Below, one piece after another: positions 1 to 8,301 of a stretch of 50,340 bases of DNA. Source of the stretch: Saprospiraceae bacterium (GTDB lineage: Bacteria > Bacteroidota > Bacteroidia > Chitinophagales > Saprospiraceae). A program made the position numbers and the translations under genes. Positions within the stretch are counted from its first letter, which is position 1, and the number at the start of each line of letters is the position of its first letter. The stretch is taken from assembly GCA_958295895.1 (NCBI GenBank), contig CATQHI010000015.1, forward strand, positions 1 to 50,340, given 5' to 3'. Below the pieces are notes generated by a model, which saw only the letters and a program-made list of their open reading frames with translations, searched no databases and was not told where the DNA came from.

Positions 1-1287
1 CGCCAGGTCGATGTGGCCCTGCAGCACCAGGGTGAAATGACGCCGCTGCTCGTCGGTCACCGGCCCCAGGGCGAAGGTGCGGGTGATGTCGGTGGTGCCG
101 TTCTGGTACTGTCCGCCGCTGTCGAGGAGCAAAATACCCTCCGTACGGAGCCGAGCCGCCTTTTCCGGCGTGGCGTGGTAGTGCACGATGGCCCCATTGC
201 CGCCGTAGCCTACGATGGGATTAAAGCTCTCGCTCACGTAGTTAGGGTACTTGGCGCGTAGCTCGGCTAGTTTTTCTCCTACTTCGTACTCAGTGACGCC
301 TTCCTCAATCGCTCGATCGAGCCAGCGTCGCAGCCGCAACAGGGCCACCGCATCGTGGCGCATCACCTCGCGCAGGTGATCGAGGGCTACGTCGTTCTTG
401 ATGGCTTTCCACTTAGCGATGGGGCTGGGGACGCCGCAGTCGGCCATGCCCCCGGCGGCCGTAGCCAGATACACGGAGGTCGTAGACGGGTCGAAGCCGA
501 TGTCAGCATCCTTGGCGTTGAGGCTGCGCAGGTAGTCGGCCACCTCGCGGTAGGGCCGCCGCTGCAGTTCGGGGAGCTTATCCGCCCAGGGGGCCAGGGC
601 CTCCACCTGCTCCGCAAATACGGCGTGATCGCCCCGCCGCCCGGCCACGAGGTAGCCCACCATGAGGGGGTTGAAGTCGATGTCGGTGCCACGTAGATTT
701 AGGAGCCAGGCCAGCTCGTCGAGGGCGGAGACGAGGTAGTAGTCGAGTTGTCGTTCGCCCATCCAGTCGGTAAGTTGCCGTAGGCGGTTCTCCCACTTTT
801 CGCCGCTGAAGTCGGCCAGGTGCTCGCTCACCGGCCGGTTCGGCAGGGCGGGGCGGTCCTTCCAGATGAGGCCGAGGAGGTCGAGGTCGGTACGGAGGTG
901 TAGCTCGGATTTTTTCAGCTTCCCGCCGAGTCGCTTTGCGGCCTGGGCGCTGAATACACGGCCATCTACGCCCACGGTCTGTCCCCGTAGCAGGTGCTCG
1001 CACAGCCACTCGGCGTACTCCGGGGTGTGCGGCGTCTTGAGCTTCATTAACTGAATCTCACTACCGGCCAGCTCCTCCTCGGCCTGTAGGAAGTAGCGGC
1101 TATCGGTCCACAGCCGGGCCTCGTGCAGCGTCACCACCAGCGTCCCGGCCGAACCGGTGAATCCACTCAGCCACTCCCGGGCGGCCCAGCGCGGGGCGGG
1201 GTACTCGCTCTGGTGGGGGTCGGTACTGGGCACGACGTAGGCGTCGAGCTGGTGTTCTAGGAGCTGGTGGCGGAGGGCGGGGAGCAT
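1..1287 (-). CDS. Xaa-Pro aminopeptidase (M24 family), C-terminus outside window
   Basis: Reading the minus strand from the ATG at 1285-1287 gives an open frame of 429 codons that runs off the left edge. The N-terminus (MLPALRHQLLEHQLDAYVVP, then SSDPHQSEY-like TDPHQSEYPAPRWAAREWLS and GFTGSAGT) is the typical creatinase-like N-domain of the long XPNPEP1-type aminopeptidase P, a cytosolic metalloenzyme removing N-terminal residues next to proline. The catalytic pita-bread fold starts around residue 300; the first metal-binding aspartates are visible at about 389 and 400 in LLLDSGGQYQNGTTDITR. The later His and Glu ligands lie beyond the edge. Family members are near 590 residues, so roughly 160 residues are missing only because the window ends. 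The start is supported by homology to the family N-terminus. Confidence in family is high; substrate is inferred. Confidence 0.93.
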   Translation of the reverse strand, partial: MLPALRHQLLEHQLDAYVVPSTDPHQSEYPAPRWAAREWLSGFTGSAGTLVVTLHEARLWTDSRYFLQAEEELAGSEIQLMKLKTPHTPEYAEWLCEHLLRGQTVGVDGRVFSAQAAKRLGGKLKKSELHLRTDLDLLGLIWKDRPALPNRPVSEHLADFSGEKWENRLRQLTDWMGERQLDYYLVSALDELAWLLNLRGTDIDFNPLMVGYLVAGRRGDHAVFAEQVEALAPWADKLPELQRRPYREVADYLRSLNAKDADIGFDPSTTSVYLATAAGGMADCGVPSPIAKWKAIKNDVALDHLREVMRHDAVALLRLRRWLDRAIEEGVTEYEVGEKLAELRAKYPNYVSESFNPIVGYGGNGAIVHYHATPEKAARLRTEGILLLDSGGQYQNGTTDITRTFALGPVTDEQRRHFTLVLQGHIDLA

Positions 1288-1306
1288 TTGGATTTACGAT
1301 TTACGA

Positions 1307-1348
1307 GGTACGCTTTGTGAGGTACGCTTTGTGAGGTACGCTTTGCGG
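1307..1348. repeat. 14-bp tandem repeat, three copies
   Basis: The unit GGTACGCTTTGTGA occurs at 1307-1320 and 1321-1334, with a third, diverged copy (ending GCGG) at 1335-1348. It lies just upstream of the aminopeptidase start (minus strand), so it could affect promoter spacing. A shorter duplication, GATTTAC, occurs right next to it at 1291-1304. No known element was recognised. Confidence 0.85.
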
Positions 1349-1403
1349 TCGGCAAGGTGTGGCAGGCGATGCAGGTATGACCGGCGGTATAGGCATAACG
1401 GGG

Positions 1404-1420
1404 GGCGGGGCCGCAGGTGC
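1404..1420 (+). repeat. GC-rich dispersed 17-mer, copy 1
   Basis: Exact copy of GGCGGGGCCGCAGGTGC, followed by AACG. It sits in the divergent gap between the aminopeptidase and the DUF4272 gene, about 40 bp before the DUF4272 start. Same sequence found at five other intergenic sites in this window. Confidence 0.9.
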
Positions 1421-1461
1421 AACGTAAATGGAAAGACCTTGACCAGACCTATCTTCCCCCC

Positions 1462-2670
1462 ATGACGCAATTTGCCATCTACAGCCACCAGCTCGGCTTC
1501 GAGCAGGTCGTGCGCACCGTCCAGGAGAGTCTACCGGCAGCGCGGGTAGAGGTCGATACGCTGGAGCAACGACTGACCGCTACCCACAAAGGCGGCCTAT
1601 TCGGCAAGACCAAGACCTTTCGCCTCAGCTACCGCGAGCGCAAGACGCCCTCCTACACCCTCGCTGAGATCGACGGTCCGCTAGCCGAGAACCTAAGTGG
1701 TATGGTCAATTACGTTCGCTCACTACCGGCGCAGGACGAAGCCATTCGCGACCGACTCATCTATAAGGTTATGGCTACGAACTGCGAAATCGGCTGCGTA
1801 GTGGAGCCAAAACTCGACGATACGTTCGCGCCGGCGGTGCATCGCTTGCTTGAGGACTTGGATGCCTTCGTGTTTGCCGGGGCCGATCCCTACTTCGGCA
1901 CCTCCAACCGGCAGCAGTTTCTGGATAAGCACCTGGAGCTGATCCTGGATGCGGCCGGCCGCAGTACCATTGACGAGCTGGACGTCACGGTAGATGCTGA
2001 GTACCACGATGCCCCGCAGGAGGGTGGGATTACGGAGGAGCAGACGGCCCGCAGGGACCGGTCCAATGCGCTGTTGATCGAGCACGGCATCCGGGTGAAT
2101 AGGTTCCTACCCTGTCTGCCGGCGGTGGCCGATCTACCCTTTCGCCGCGTGGAGGAGGTGATCAGCCGCGCCTATGCCCTGCTAATTACCGCGGCCAAGG
2201 GGGAGGGTATCGAGCAGGAAATGCTAGAGCGCACGGTGGGGGAAAAGTCCATCGACTCCTTCAGTCCGGAGGAAGCAATCATCTACCAGGCGAAAGAACT
2301 GTCCGATCGCCAGCGCATCTCCGCCAGTTGGCGCTACGAAAGTCTACGGGTACTGCTGTGGGCTCTGGGCGATGTCGATGTCCTGGAGTACCCCAGCGAT
2401 GCCTGCGACGTACGCGATACGGTGCGTGCCTTACTGGACCCCACCCGCGAAGAGTTTACCCATTCCGTGCAACTCCGCCCGCCCACCGAGCTCCTCGACG
2501 AGCTAGATAAAACCTACCGCATGCACTGGGCCTGCATGGATGCCCGTCTGCGCAAGGAGGAGGTCGGCGGCGAGCTCGACTGCAGCGTCGTCTACGAGCG
2601 CCACTACGCCCTCAACTGGCTGGTCGATCTGGAGGGCGATGCGTGGGATGATGTGCGTACAAATACGTAA
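1462..2670 (+). CDS. DUF4272 domain-containing protein
   Basis: Predicted cytosolic protein of 402 residues. The central and C-terminal part (from RSNALLIEHGIRVNRFLPCL onward, with the segment VEEVISRAYALLITAAKGEG) matches my recollection of the DUF4272 family, whose members often start with this RS/HGI motif and have no assigned function. No signal peptide or membrane segment is seen. I choose the ATG at 1462 rather than the in-frame GTG at 1417, because a promoter-like TATCTTCC box ends 4 nt before it and the upstream codons lie in the repeat-containing region. The gene is followed after 21 bp by a small membrane protein on the same strand, which may be co-transcribed. Function unknown. Confidence 0.8.
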   Translation: MTQFAIYSHQLGFEQVVRTVQESLPAARVEVDTLEQRLTATHKGGLFGKTKTFRLSYRERKTPSYTLAEIDGPLAENLSGMVNYVRSLPAQDEAIRDRLIYKVMATNCEIGCVVEPKLDDTFAPAVHRLLEDLDAFVFAGADPYFGTSNRQQFLDKHLELILDAAGRSTIDELDVTVDAEYHDAPQEGGITEEQTARRDRSNALLIEHGIRVNRFLPCLPAVADLPFRRVEEVISRAYALLITAAKGEGIEQEMLERTVGEKSIDSFSPEEAIIYQAKELSDRQRISASWRYESLRVLLWALGDVDVLEYPSDACDVRDTVRALLDPTREEFTHSVQLRPPTELLDELDKTYRMHWACMDARLRKEEVGGELDCSVVYERHYALNWLVDLEGDAWDDVRTNT

Positions 2671-2691
2671 CTTTAGTTAAATTTACTACCC

Positions 2692-3171
2692 ATGCGCGAG
2701 TACACTTACAATCCGAACTTGGCCCTATACAGTACGGTAGTGCTACTGCTCCCTACCGTAGCTTTTTATGTATTCAGCAACAACGCAGGCGAAGTATGGT
2801 CCGAGCTTGTGATCTCCTTTCTCTTTTTGGTCTTAGCGGTCTGTGCGATAAACTTTGGCTACACGCTAAACCAGACGATTAGGCTGGAAGCGCGCTCACT
2901 GACCGTAGCTAGACGAGTCGGGAGGTCGTCGAACATCCTCTTCTCCACTATACGGCGCATACTCGTGCGGCGTACAGCGGATCCAGCAAATTTGGATCAT
3001 CTTACGCTTACCCTGTTTTGTAAGACTGAGACGATTACACTAGACCTTCAGCACCTACGGAAACAGGACGATCTGCTGCGACAGTTGGAAGCCCGGAGCC
3101 GGGAGCATGCCTTCGCAGTAGTGTACCAGCAGCAGGACGGGAAATTTGTGACCCGTAGAGCACTGCGCTAG
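2692..3171 (+). CDS. Small membrane protein with two N-terminal TM segments
   Basis: 159 residues, unrecognised family. Hydrophobic stretches at about residues 11-29 and 37-57 predict two membrane helices. The remaining ~95 residues form a basic, strand-rich cytosolic domain (IRLEARSLTVARRVG, then TLTLFCKTETITLDL), reminiscent of bacterial PH-like membrane proteins, though this is only a shape resemblance. Its base composition is slightly more AT-rich than its neighbours. It lies 21 bp downstream of the DUF4272 gene and 31 bp upstream of the methyltransferase. Function unknown. Confidence 0.75.
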   Translation: MREYTYNPNLALYSTVVLLLPTVAFYVFSNNAGEVWSELVISFLFLVLAVCAINFGYTLNQTIRLEARSLTVARRVGRSSNILFSTIRRILVRRTADPANLDHLTLTLFCKTETITLDLQHLRKQDDLLRQLEARSREHAFAVVYQQQDGKFVTRRALR

Positions 3172-3190
3172 GTTAGTGGTCGGACGGGGG

Positions 3191-3198
3191 TAGCTTTG
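3191..3198 (+). promoter_or_regulatory. TAGCTTTG -7 box abutting methyltransferase start
   Basis: Perfect match to the Bacteroidota -7 consensus TAnnTTTG. It ends only 4 nt before the ATG at 3203, so a transcript from it would begin at or next to the start codon (leaderless). No clear -33 TTTG is visible. Confidence 0.55.
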
Positions 3199-3202
3199 GG
3201 CC

Positions 3203-4030
3203 ATGTTTCAACTCTTCCAGGTACTTAAGGTCGGCGATCCCAGGGCATACCGAACGTCGGAAGGCGTCTACAACCTCCTCGAACCGGCCACTTCTACCCC
3301 AGTTGAGAACTACGTAGAACACTACCAGCGCGACGCCCTAGAATTCGACTACTTCGCCACCCCCACCGACCCCGCCACCGTACATGAGAGTGAGCGACTT
3401 CACCAGGAAATCCTAAGTCATATCCCCGCCTCCGCCCAGGTGGTACTCGACGTAGGCTGCGGCAATGCCTGGGTCGCCCGCGAGCTTCTACCAAAGAAGG
3501 AAGCAGTGATCTCCTTCGACATCGCCCTGCGCAATACCACCGAGGCGTTGCGCCGCTACCCCGCCCCGAACCACTTCGCGGTTACCGGTGATGCCTTTGC
3601 CCTGCCCTTCCGTGACGGCTCGGTGGATGCGATCGCCTCTTCTGAAGTCATGGAGCACGTGCCGGATGTGCCGCTTTACCTGGAGAACCTCATCCGGGTA
3701 GTGAAGCCGGGGGGCACTATCGTGATTTCTACGCCCTATAACGAGGCGATTCAGTACTCGCTCTGCATTCACTGCAACCGGCCTACGCCGTTGCACGCTC
3801 ATTTGCATAGTTTTAATGAGCGGTTGGTAGAGTCGTTGCTGGCCCCCTTTCCAAATATTCGGTACCGGATGGTGACGCTGTCGAATAAGGCACTGGTGTA
3901 TTTGCGTACACACGGACTGTTGCGGCACCTTCCCTTTCGGGTGTGGAAGGGGGTGGATGGGCTGGCTAACCGGGTGGTGAAGAAGCCGGCGCGGTTGGTG
4001 GTGGTAATTGAAAAGGTTAATAGGTTGTAG
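3203..4030 (+). CDS. Class I SAM-dependent methyltransferase
   Basis: 275 residues. The SAM-binding motif I is VVLDVGCGNAWVARELL at about residues 78-94, with an acidic residue after the next strand (VISFDIA) and the post-motif EVMEHVPDVPLYLENLIRV followed by VKPGGTIVISTP, the layout of the Methyltransf_11 superfamily. The methyl acceptor cannot be told. A CxxC-like pair (CIHCNRPTPLHAHLHSF) near residue 195 is notable and recalls small-molecule or lipid/sugar methyltransferases. It converges with a polysaccharide flippase gene, which is compatible with, but does not prove, a role in envelope glycan or lipid modification. Start supported by a TAnnTTTG box immediately upstream. Confidence 0.88.
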   Translation: MFQLFQVLKVGDPRAYRTSEGVYNLLEPATSTPVENYVEHYQRDALEFDYFATPTDPATVHESERLHQEILSHIPASAQVVLDVGCGNAWVARELLPKKEAVISFDIALRNTTEALRRYPAPNHFAVTGDAFALPFRDGSVDAIASSEVMEHVPDVPLYLENLIRVVKPGGTIVISTPYNEAIQYSLCIHCNRPTPLHAHLHSFNERLVESLLAPFPNIRYRMVTLSNKALVYLRTHGLLRHLPFRVWKGVDGLANRVVKKPARLVVVIEKVNRL

Positions 4031-4049
4031 TTCGAGCGTCCAGCATCTT

Positions 4050-4101
4050 CCAGCGCAGCCAGAGGCTGCATGTTGCTGGCGCTGCCGGAGGCAGCATTGT
4101 A
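4050..4101. repeat. Palindromic element at convergent gene ends, copy 1
   Basis: Two nested hairpins lie between the methyltransferase and flippase 3' ends: GCAGCC-AGA-GGCTGC (4055-4069), enclosed by CCAGC (4050-4054) and GCTGG (4075-4079), and GCTGCC-GGA-GGCAGC (4081-4095). The second is followed by ATTGTACT and shares 23 bases with the palindrome at 11816-11846. Probably acts as a bidirectional transcription end, but no strong T-run follows. Confidence 0.7.
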
Positions 4102-5409
4102 CTAGACCGCCCAGTAGGCTGCGAATAGCACGGCTAGATACCCGAAGTACCATCTTAGATCGGCAAACTCCCGCCAGGCGATATCCGTCCGGTAGCGGAG
4201 GTACAGGACCAGGCAGGCCTCGTGGAAATAGCTGGCTAGCACCGTGCCCCATACAATCCCTACCAGACCGAAGCGGGGAGCAAGGAGCAGGGATAGCACC
4301 ACGTTGACCACCAGCTCCAGCACCCCCCAGAGGTAGATGCGGCGCGTCTCGGTCAGGGCGGTGAGGACGGACATCGCAAAGACCAGCCGGCAGCCCACCA
4401 CCAACAAATAGGTGCGAAAGACCGGTAGGCTATCGGCGAAGGTGGGGGTGAAGACGCGCGTCCACCAGTAGTCGGCGGTGAGTAGCATTGCGAGGGCAAG
4501 GGCGAAGACGTAGTGAAAGAGCTTACGGGATTGATTACGTAGCTCCACCAACCCAGCCGCGCGGTCGCGGGTGATGAGGGGGATGGCCACCACCGTCATC
4601 CCACTGATCAGGGCCGCCAGAAAGGGCAGCTCCCGCACCCCGTAGCGGAATACGGCAAACACCTCCGGGTCGCCCCCGTACCAGTAGTTAACCAGCCAGG
4701 GGTCGGCGGCAGTGACCAGGGCCCCGACGGTGGCGTAGGCTACCAGGGGGCGACTCACGCGCAGCCAGTCCGTCAGTGTACCGGTAGCGAGGGCAGATAT
4801 AGCGGTGGTGGGAGTACGGGCAGGGCGGAGGGTCCAGAGCAGCAGCACGACCACCTTTGCACCGGCGAACGCGCCCAACGTTTGTACCGCCTGGAGAAAG
4901 GGGTGGCCGAGGTAGAGGGGAAGCAGTAGCGCAATAAGTAAGCCCAGGCTATTGAGCACCGCGTAGAGCAGCAGCGCGCGGGTGTGCCCCTGTAGCAGTA
5001 ACGCCTGCTCGAAGCAGTAGGAAGGCCAGCGGCTTAGTAGCAGGATGAAGAAGAGGTACCAGCCTACGGGCTCCCGCTCGATCTGGAGTAGCGTAAAGAA
5101 GGGCTGGTGCAGTAGCGCAACGAGAAGAAGGAGCCCGGCCGAGATGCCCCCCATAACCTGCACCGCCTGCCGGGAGAATAGCTCTCCGAACCGGTCCGAT
5201 AGTGCGCCCATCTTGACCAGGAAGCCCTGGAGCAGCCCGGTAGTCCAGCCGAAGCCAAGGAGGTAGCCGAGGAAGAGCAGGGTCTCCCACTCACCGATGA
5301 GCTCGCGCGGTACCCCCAGCCGTGGTAGGGCCAGCGCAATAAGGATGTACGCCCCCTGGCGGGCCGCCTGGTTGAACTGCCCGGCCCGGACCAGGGCGCT
5401 AGCCCTCAA
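4102..5409 (-). CDS. Polysaccharide flippase / MATE-like membrane protein
   Basis: 435 residues with about 12 hydrophobic segments spread over the whole length, typical of oligosaccharide flippases (MOP/Wzx superfamily) that move lipid-linked glycans across the inner membrane. Visible family-like features: N-terminal basic amphipathic start (MRASALVRAGQFNQAARQGA), long run of TM helices, and the conserved GALVTAADPWLVNYWYG segment before helix 7. The start codon region overlaps the end of the saccharopine dehydrogenase gene by 11 bp, so the two are probably co-transcribed. The 3' end carries a TAG stop directly at the boundary of the palindromic repeat element. Confidence 0.8.
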   Translation of the reverse strand: MRASALVRAGQFNQAARQGAYILIALALPRLGVPRELIGEWETLLFLGYLLGFGWTTGLLQGFLVKMGALSDRFGELFSRQAVQVMGGISAGLLLLVALLHQPFFTLLQIEREPVGWYLFFILLLSRWPSYCFEQALLLQGHTRALLLYAVLNSLGLLIALLLPLYLGHPFLQAVQTLGAFAGAKVVVLLLWTLRPARTPTTAISALATGTLTDWLRVSRPLVAYATVGALVTAADPWLVNYWYGGDPEVFAVFRYGVRELPFLAALISGMTVVAIPLITRDRAAGLVELRNQSRKLFHYVFALALAMLLTADYWWTRVFTPTFADSLPVFRTYLLVVGCRLVFAMSVLTALTETRRIYLWGVLELVVNVVLSLLLAPRFGLVGIVWGTVLASYFHEACLVLYLRYRTDIAWREFADLRWYFGYLAVLFAAYWAV

Positions 5410-6733
5410 CCGTATGGTGGGTAAATTGCATGCCGTACTGCTCCATCTCCTCCAGTACCGGCTCGTAGACCTCGCGCATGGTGGGAATGTGGACGCCGGT
5501 GGCCTGAATTTTGCCCTCGCTCATCAGCCGCACGAAGATGCCCAGGGGTAGGCCCACCAGGCGGGCCATAGCGGTGTCGCGGCTGTTCTCGCCCTTCATG
5601 ACCAGGTTGGAAACGTCGCGCTTCGCCTTGCCATTAAGTGTGTAGTCGATCTGGTGCTGCATCACGATGAGGTCCTTGTCGTCGGGCTGCAGCTTCCACT
5701 TGTCGAGCAGGAGATTTTCGAGAATGAGGGCGGGGGTGGCTCCCTTCAGTTTGATGCGTTTCTTGCGGAATAGGCCCAGCCAGACCAGGCGTTTCATCAC
5801 CTCGCCCTGGGGATCGAGGCCTAGCATACCGGCAATGCGGTCCTTGACCGAGCCATTACCACTGGGGGCCAGGGCCTCCATAAGCTCGTGGTAGGTCAGG
5901 GAGTTGCTGTCGAGGATGGGGAAATCACCGTCCGTCATGCCGATGTGAATTAGGGCGTTCCAGGCGGCACAGTAGCCGGGGTAGCGCAGGGTGCCGCGCA
6001 GGATGGTGGGGATGCCGGTCAGTCCATACTGCTTGCGGTACAGTAGGCTATCCCGGTTGGCGTAGGCCTCGAAGGTGCCGATGCCGTCGATATTTACATC
6101 CCAGGTGTTGGCAAAGACGCGGTAGTACGGTAGGTACTTGAGCTTGTTCTCGTCGAGGTACTGAGCGGTGCCCTGTCCGGCCAGGACGACGTTGCGGGGG
6201 TTCCAGGTGAATTTGTAGCCCCAGGGGTTGTCGTTGCTCTCGGGGCTGATGAGCCCGCCGGTGAAGGAGCGGAAGGCCGTCACCTCTCCGCCCTTCGCCC
6301 GGATGGCGTTGATGCGCTGCATGGCCGACATGTGGTCGATGCCCGGATCCAGGCCCATCTCGCCCATGAACATCAGCTCCCGGTTGCGGGCCTCATCGCC
6401 TAGCCGGTACAGCTCCTGGCTTACGTAGCTGGCGGTGACGAGGTGCTTTTTGAGGCGGATGCAGTCCTGCGCCACCTCGATGTGCAGGTGGGCGGGTAAC
6501 AGCGACACCACGATGTCGGAGCGGCCAATGAGCTCGCGGCGGTCGTTGGTCTTGGTGACGTCGAGCCAGGCTGTGGTGCCCCGCGGATGGCCGTTGACCT
6601 TGGCGGCAGCGGCGGCGGGGTCAGCATCGGCTACGGTGACGTTCCAGCCCAGACGCTCGCTATTGTCCAGGCAGTAGTTGATGAGGGCGGTGGAGGAGCG
6701 ACCGGCACCGATGATGAGAATACGGGAGGGCAT
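5399..6733 (-). CDS. Saccharopine dehydrogenase family protein
   Basis: 444 residues. N-terminal Rossmann fold with the dinucleotide motif ILIIGAGRSSTALINYCLD (residues 5-23), an acidic residue closing strand 2 (VADADPAAA), and the saccharopine dehydrogenase C-terminal domain with MGEMGLDPGIDHMSAM and FTGGLISPESNDNPWGYKF. This resembles the C-terminal half of eukaryotic AASS and bacterial NAD-dependent saccharopine dehydrogenases, which cleave saccharopine to glutamate and aminoadipate semialdehyde in lysine catabolism; that assignment is by similarity. It is followed with an 11-bp overlap by the flippase gene. The ATG lies 5 nt after a TACTTTAG box. Confidence 0.88.
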   Translation of the reverse strand: MPSRILIIGAGRSSTALINYCLDNSERLGWNVTVADADPAAAAAKVNGHPRGTTAWLDVTKTNDRRELIGRSDIVVSLLPAHLHIEVAQDCIRLKKHLVTASYVSQELYRLGDEARNRELMFMGEMGLDPGIDHMSAMQRINAIRAKGGEVTAFRSFTGGLISPESNDNPWGYKFTWNPRNVVLAGQGTAQYLDENKLKYLPYYRVFANTWDVNIDGIGTFEAYANRDSLLYRKQYGLTGIPTILRGTLRYPGYCAAWNALIHIGMTDGDFPILDSNSLTYHELMEALAPSGNGSVKDRIAGMLGLDPQGEVMKRLVWLGLFRKKRIKLKGATPALILENLLLDKWKLQPDDKDLIVMQHQIDYTLNGKAKRDVSNLVMKGENSRDTAMARLVGLPLGIFVRLMSEGKIQATGVHIPTMREVYEPVLEEMEQYGMQFTHHTVEG

Positions 6734-6758
6734 GGGGGCTAAAGTACGGCGGGGGCGC

Positions 6759-7247
6759 TTACTTGCCGGCGTAGGATTCGGCCAGTTTTTTCAGGGCTTC
6801 CCCAGTGAGCCGCTGCACCGTCCATTCGTCCATGGGCTCGGCCCCGATGGACCGGTAGAACTCGATGGCCGGGGTATTCCAGTCCAGTACGCTCCACTCG
6901 AAGCGGCCGTAGCCGCGCTCCACGGCAAGGTGGGCTAGGTACTGTAGTAGTTTTTTGCCGATGCCCTTACCGCGCAGCTCGGGTAGTACGAAAAGGTCTT
7001 CGAGGTACACACCGGGTTTGGCCAGGAAGGTGGAGTAGTTGCGGAAGTAGAGAGCGAAGCCGGCGGGCGTGCCGTCCCATTCGGCCAGGATCACCTTGGC
7101 GCTGGGGTCGTCGCCGAAGAGGGTGCGCTGGAGGTCGGCCTCGGTGGCGGTAACCTCGTGGCTTAGCCGCTCGTAGTCGGCTAGCTGCTGAATGAAGTGG
7201 AGGATAGTGGGGGTATCGGCTGAGGTGGCCTGGCGTAGGGTGAGCAT
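6759..7247 (-). CDS. GNAT family N-acetyltransferase
   Basis: 162 residues, single GNAT domain. The acetyl-CoA binding loop is ELRGKGIGKKLLQYLAHLA (about residues 92-110), followed by the conserved FEWSVLDWNTPAIEFYRSIGA segment, which is characteristic of the diamine/spermidine N-acetyltransferase-like (SSAT, thialysine) branch. The substrate is therefore probably an amine or lysine analogue, as inference. It lies 25 bp upstream of the saccharopine dehydrogenase start and may share its transcript. Confidence 0.88.
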   Translation of the reverse strand: MLTLRQATSADTPTILHFIQQLADYERLSHEVTATEADLQRTLFGDDPSAKVILAEWDGTPAGFALYFRNYSTFLAKPGVYLEDLFVLPELRGKGIGKKLLQYLAHLAVERGYGRFEWSVLDWNTPAIEFYRSIGAEPMDEWTVQRLTGEALKKLAESYAGK

Positions 7248-7282
7248 GAGTGTAGGTAGGGCCCTAGCGGACTGGTGTTGGA

Positions 7283-7447
7283 GGGCTCAACACAGAGGAC
7301 AGGGAGGTAATCGCGGAGGTGCACGGAGAAGGTGTTGCTAAAAGGTAAGCGGAGGCCATCGCCTGACGGCGATGCTGGAGGACACATCCCACATAACCAT
7401 ACTCTGTGTACCTCAGTGCATCCCTCTGCGTCCTCTGTGTTGAGCCC
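7283..7447. repeat. MITE-like inverted-repeat element with central hairpin
   Basis: The 18-bp end GGGCTCAACACAGAGGAC (7283-7300) is exactly inverted at 7430-7447. Similarity continues imperfectly inward, so the element could fold into a long hairpin. The centre holds a perfect 7-bp stem, CATCGCC-TGAC-GGCGATG (7357-7374), flanked by GGAGGC and CTGGAGG. There is no coding frame of substance. It fills most of the 252-bp gap between GNAT and the zinc-ribbon gene. A second, partial copy lies at 16793-16900. Confidence 0.85.
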
Positions 7448-7499
7448 AGAACCTCGTTGAGCCCAAGCCAGCAAAGCGCGTAGCGCGTGCGCAGCAACC

Positions 7500-8267
7500 C
7501 TAAGCCTCCACCGTATTCTCCTCCAGGATAGTATCGTCCACCAGCACGCGGCTGCAGTGTTCGCAGGCCATGAGGCGCTTGCGCTGGCTAATCTCGAGCT
7601 GCTGCTGGGGCGGGATGGCGTTGAAGCAGCCCCCGCAGGCATTGCGCTCAATGGTTACGACGGCTAGCCCGTTGCGGAAGTTAGCGCGGGTTTTGTCGTA
7701 GGCGCGCAGCAGGCGGTCCTCGATGAGTTTACGCTGCTTATCGGAGGCGCGGCGGAGTTTCTTTTCTTCCTTCTCGGTCTTGGCGATGATGCTCTTGAGC
7801 TCCTCCTGCTTCACTTCCAGCAGTTTGAGCTTAGCGTCGCGGCGCTCCGTGGTGGCGTCGAGGGTAGCCTGACGGCCTTCGAGGTCCTCGCCGGCGGTCT
7901 TGGCCTTTTTCTGGCTAAGCTGGATCTCGAGGCGTTGCATCTCGGTCTCCTTCATCAGGGCCTCGTACTCGCGGTTGTTCTTCACGTTGTTCATCTGCTC
8001 CTCGTAGCGGCTGATGAGCATGTTCGACTCGTTGACGTTAGCGTCGTGGCGGCTGATCTCGTCCTGGAGCTCGCCGACTACGCCCTCGGTGCGGTTGATG
8101 CGGGTCTCGAGGCCGGCGATCTCGTCCTCCAGGTCGCTGACCTCCATGGGCAGCTCGCCCTTCAGGATTTCGATCTCGTCGATCTGGGAATCAATGAGTT
8201 GCAGGCGATAGAGCTCGCGCATTTTTTCTTCGACCGTCAGTTCGGTGGGGGGGGTAGCAACTGCCAT
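7500..8267 (-). CDS. Coiled-coil protein with C-terminal C4 zinc ribbon
   Basis: 255 residues. Residues about 15-190 are charged, heptad-like and contain the repeated LQ/EI pattern of a long antiparallel coiled coil. The C-terminus carries a C4 zinc ribbon: CGGCFNAIPPQQQ followed by CEHC. This is the zf-RING_7 (formerly DUF164/CT398-like) family, thought to act in envelope or secretion-related complexes in some bacteria; its role here is unknown. An in-frame TTG at 8309 would lengthen it by 14 residues and overlap the NIF3 gene, but the ATG at 8265-8267 is favoured. It is the third gene of a likely operon rfaE2-NIF3-zinc ribbon. Confidence 0.88.
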   Translation of the reverse strand: MAVATPPTELTVEEKMRELYRLQLIDSQIDEIEILKGELPMEVSDLEDEIAGLETRINRTEGVVGELQDEISRHDANVNESNMLISRYEEQMNNVKNNREYEALMKETEMQRLEIQLSQKKAKTAGEDLEGRQATLDATTERRDAKLKLLEVKQEELKSIIAKTEKEEKKLRRASDKQRKLIEDRLLRAYDKTRANFRNGLAVVTIERNACGGCFNAIPPQQQLEISQRKRLMACEHCSRVLVDDTILEENTVEA

Positions 8268-8301
8268 TCGGGGGGTTATTATCGGTTTGCGGGGGTCCTG
8301 G

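Noticed and set aside
355..1054. Overlapping plus- and minus-strand open frames inside the aminopeptidase
   Set aside because: They are shadows of the long minus-strand gene, whose translation matches the M24 family over all 429 codons.
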